From NCBI GenBank assembly GCA_004335635.1, contig QAXH01004928.1, positions 1-64,000 on the forward strand: DNA of 64,000 bases, written 5' to 3'. Position numbers and translations under genes: made by a program. The notes beneath the pieces were generated by a model. It was not told the origin of the DNA. It did no database searches and worked only from the letters and a program-made list of their open reading frames with translations. The stretch comes from Chloromonas sp. AAM2. Taxonomy: Eukaryota; Chlorophyta; Chlorophyceae; Chlamydomonadales; Chlamydomonadaceae. Every line of letters begins with the position of its first letter. Position 1 is the first letter of the stretch. Below, in pieces: positions 60,552 through 64,000 of the stretch.

Positions 60552-63500
60552 TCAAACGCGGCGTTCAATAACCGCAATAACGTGTGAGGGCAGGAGGCTG
60601 GCTACGCCCAGCTCTGACAGTCGTGACTCCTTGTACAAGGGCATGCCATGCACAGCTGCCATGCTGGCCCGCCGCATCACGTCCTCGGCATCCTCATCGG
60701 AAAGGGTCAGCAGCCGCGAGGAAGCAAGCAGCTCCCTGCATTCACAAGAAGGTGCACAAGTTATGTGCACGTTTTCTTGTATGTGCACTTCAAAAGGACC
60801 TGCAATCCTAATCAAAAGCCAGCCAATCAGAAGCAAGTGGTAGACTGTGGCGTGCTTCCACAGTCGCCTTCTTTTGGCCTGCTTCATTTTGTCACGGGCG
60901 TGCACGGGCTACTCCATAGCAGTGCACGGGCCGAACTCCTGTGGAGCGGTTCCATCCGTCCAAGGTGACCTGTGGGGCCTGCTACCTGGCGCCTCTTGCT
61001 GTCATCCATGAAATGACAAGGAGGCATCACCTGCCGCCTTTGAGCCAAAGCCAGGCAAAAAACATATTTTGCCAACGCCTCGTGCGCCTACCTGAAATGT
61101 GCGGCTGGTCGTTTTGTGTAGGGCGCAAAGCAAGTCACCAGACCAGCGCAGTCCACAGCAAACTGCTGGGCACCTGCGTTGCAAGGCAACACTGATCAAA
61201 TCGCGGTCACGATGGTGTCACAGCAGAGGCATGGGTTGACATGCAAGCACGTGCAGGGTTGTTCTCCGTACGAGGGTTGTTCAGTGCACGGCATATGATC
61301 AATCAAGGCAGTGTGACTGCATGCATGCAAAACTGGTACAACGGTCCTGGGCGGCCTTCGCATGGCAGCCATTCTTGTGCAACGAGCCATAGCCAGTACC
61401 AGCCACCACGGATGATGAAATGAGTGATGCCTAGGGTCACATGAATTCACAATCGTGTGCAGGGGGGGCGGTTGAAGTAGCACGAGCACGTCAGCATCTG
61501 AGAAGGCCCATGCCAATGACACGGGAGATCTGCACACGTGCCTGCCGCTTTAAATCTTGACTCGGTGGCGACGTAATTGAACATGTATCGGTTGACGGGC
61601 ACTGCCACCGCGCGCCAGATGTCGCGGAAGGACGGCCCGTCCAGGGGACCGCTCAGGGCAGCCAGACCCGCCTGGACAGCAGCACAAGCCCATGCCATGA
61701 TGTTGGTAACACATACGATGATGTTATCATAACACATCATAACACATATGATGTTATGGTCATGTTATGGCCACAGCGCATGTGTGTAGGACTTACAAGG
61801 TGACTGGAGTGTGTGCACAGAGGTGCACAGCACAACCATGCGGAGAGAGAGCCCGTGATCGTAAACTTGGCAAGCCAGTGCTGTCCATGCCTGTGCCAAA
61901 CCAACTCTGATGCCATCCGTGAGCCGTGTAGCTGAGCATGCCCTGAGGTTTCGCACAACAATCCCTCGTCCACCATCTGGCGACATTAGACACAGGTCTT
62001 AGTAAGGCAAGCACACCTTGTACGTTTGGCAGTTACAAACATGCTTCTGATGACACAGGCAGCTGAAGTGGGCTGGGACCTGTCTCAGGTTTGCCACACA
62101 CCATGACCAACCTGCAGTGAGGCCAGTGCCGGCAGCAGCTGTGGCGACACTGTGCCCGCGGGCCCCGTGTGCGTGGGATAGTGCTGCGCATCCTCCACAG
62201 CATCCAGGTAGTCAGCAGCACCCCTGTCCGGGAAAACCAAGCACAGCAAGCGGCTCACGAACAGAGGGCAATGCCAGAAGCTGACTGTGGATCAAATTGC
62301 TATTGAATGAAGTGTGCATCACGTGGGCGCAGCTGCACAAGAGAGGCACGCACATGTGCTAAGTACCAGCCTGTGTAGCCCCGACCAAGTGAAGGGCAAC
62401 GCCACACGCTGGCTATGAATGACAACTTGCCATGATAGGCGTAGCTGCAAGTCCAAAGAAGCATGTGTGCTTGGTGTCAGCCTGTGCAGCCCTTGTCACA
62501 AGCCTCACCTCCCGAACAGTGATGACAGTTCCTGTGCGATCCTGAGGCACATCTCCCGGTGCAGCGCGCCTAACTGGTTGACGGCCGCGGACAGGACGGG
62601 TGGGTCCCAGGCCACCGGCGTGAAGCTGTGACGCACCACTACCTCACCCAGGAGACCTGCAGGCACAGGCAGAACGGTGAGCTGACTCTGTGCACGCCAG
62701 TGCACACACAACCTCCTGACATCTAGCCTGTAAGTGCCTTTGACCACCGTGCCACATTTATGCCACACACCGTGCTTTTGATAGACAGACACGGCTTGGC
62801 TGGCCCTGTACACGCGAATCGGCACTGCGCACTCCGGTGCACCCACAACCTCCTTGCATTGCAACGTTCTGCCTTAACGAACATGCCACACAAGGGCCTT
62901 TGATGCAGTTTTCTAGGCAGCCTGGCTTCAAGGCTTGCTTTGCCTTGCCCCTTACGTCCGTCGTGCCTGTATGCTTGTCCAGCACACACCTTGTAGAGGC
63001 GACGCGAGGCCCACAGGCACCCCCGGGCCCGCATACCCCGGGCTCCCGCCCGCCGCCTGCGCCGCTGCCCCGTCCTGCGGGCCCCCACTGGCGCTGTGCA
63101 GGCGGTGGAGCAGCGGGCCCACTAGCAGCTCCGACACCTGAAAAGAACAGCAACACAGAACACGTACACCACTTGCTGTTCACGAACCTGCCACAGTCAC
63201 TTGGAATCTGTCGAGCACCAAGAGGTTGCATCAAAAGGTTACCGTCTTCTGGCTGGAGGTACGCCCTCCCCACCGGGAGTGAGGAGGATGCAAACTGAAG
63301 TGCCGCCCTAACGTCACTTCACGTCACTTGGCTGACGAATGATTGAAGGTGATGCACATACAGCCCAGCATGTGCAACACAAGATCAGCAAACTTGTGTG
63401 ATGGGTCCAGACTCTGGGTAGACCCAACAACGCAGCTTGCCACAGGGTACTGGAGGGCATTGCACTGGGGCCGACGAGACACACTCACCACATGGTGTAG

Positions 63501-63981
63501 GTAGCGAGCGGCGGCCACACATGCGCCCGCGTAAGGGGCGCCCGCATGGGAGGCCAGGCCCTGGTACTGAGCAGCCTGCGCATGGGAAGAAACGGATAAC
63601 CTGATCTGAGGGCAGAGAGGTAACAGCAGGAGGGAGGCTGCATGACAATCGTTCCCACACGCACCACACCTTGCTTTCACCCATACGCACTTATTCCAGT
63701 GAACTTATTCCAGTGAACTTATTCCAGTGAACTTAACTTTCACCCATATGAACTTAATCCAGTGAACTTATTCCAGTGCAGTGTTGCTGCCGATTCTGCA
63801 TCAGCCAGAGTCCCACGACGAGCGCGCGCTGCTTGTCGCCTGTCAGGCCTGTGCTTGGCGATGCCATTTCAATGTGAGGGTGCAGCGCAATCGCAACCCA
63901 TGCACACACCTGTTCGAATGCCTTCCTGAGCAAGTCGTGCGTCCTGGTGAGCAGTGGGCCTCCCACCCGGTCAAGCAGGGA
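60552..63981 (-). CDS. RINT1/MAG2/TIP20-family ER tethering protein, C-terminal part
   Basis: Members of this family are subunits of the Dsl1/NRZ-type tether that receives Golgi-derived COPI vesicles at the ER. Eight exons agree in phase: 63981-63910, 63575-63489, 63137-62990, 62656-62509, 62223-62112, 61671-61542, 61173-61092 and 60735-60552, giving 320 residues to a stop. The intron before the first exon runs off the right edge, so the N-terminus is missing. The identification rests on the C-terminal block. SFRDIWRAVAVPVNRYMFNYV, SRFKAAGAQQFAVDC and FAPYTKRPAAHFREL line up with the human RINT1 segment containing NHFNEGGAAQLQFD and YCKRPENYF. LTLSDEDAEDVM follows. The intron after 61542 appears to use a GC donor. 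A Gly/Ala/Pro-rich insertion lies in exon 63137-62990. Confidence 0.8.
61712..61760. repeat. Short A/T-rich inverted repeats in a RINT1-like intron
   Basis: GATGTTATCATAACACATCA and CATATGATGTTATGGTCATG contain several overlapping GATGTTAT/ATAACATC inverted elements. Confidence 0.6.
63685..63780. repeat. 14-bp tandem repeat in a RINT1-like intron
   Basis: Three to five copies of TTATTCCAGTGAAC, with an interruption, between exons 63910 and 63575. Confidence 0.88.
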
Positions 63982-64000
63982 CTGCAGAACAGGTCACATG

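Overview
This window is nuclear DNA from a green alga, most likely a chlorophycean of the Volvocales. The genes carry many short exons bounded by GT-AG introns, exons are rich in G+C, and long Ala/Gln/Pro/Ser-rich stretches interrupt the proteins. CA/GT microsatellites and minisatellites are common, a plastid ribosomal protein gene is present, and volvocine-type TGTAA motifs lie 3' of some genes. I cannot name the species from sequence alone. Gene models were built by hand from reading-frame continuity, splice signals and phase agreement between exons. Individual splice sites may be off by a base or two and 5' ends are the weakest part.

Layout, left to right. A coiled-coil protein gene on the minus strand runs off the left edge (114-2738). 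It is head-to-head with a four-exon plastid ribosomal protein bL35 gene on the plus strand (3130-4164). A very long plus-strand gene (5486-14951) encodes a cyclic-nucleotide phosphodiesterase with an N-terminal membrane region. A 3.9-kb gene-poor stretch with an assembly gap follows. The minus strand then carries a giant ARID plus HMG-box protein gene (30278 down to 18872). About 1.9 kb away, in divergent orientation, is a ceramide glucosyltransferase gene (32214-36350). Fragments of one or two unrecognised plus-strand genes follow (37282-38104 and 40234-40771). The right third is all minus strand: a conserved plant/algal membrane protein of unknown function (49308-42433), a SulP/STAS anion transporter that appears to be fused to an upstream rhodanese-like domain (about 59044-51412), a possible small membrane protein or first exon (59758-59207), and the C-terminal half of a RINT1/MAG2/TIP20-type ER tethering protein that runs off the right edge (63981-60552).

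These genes do not form a pathway. They are ordinary eukaryotic neighbours covering plastid translation, cyclic-nucleotide signalling, chromatin, sphingolipid synthesis, anion transport and ER-Golgi trafficking. The most unusual features are the apparent rhodanese-SulP fusion, the 2,642-residue ARID-HMG protein, the large insertion in the phosphodiesterase catalytic domain, an intron filled with copies of its own 5' splice-site sequence, and a dispersed repeat whose core is TGTCCCAGAACTGGCAAAC, found at least ten times in both orientations.
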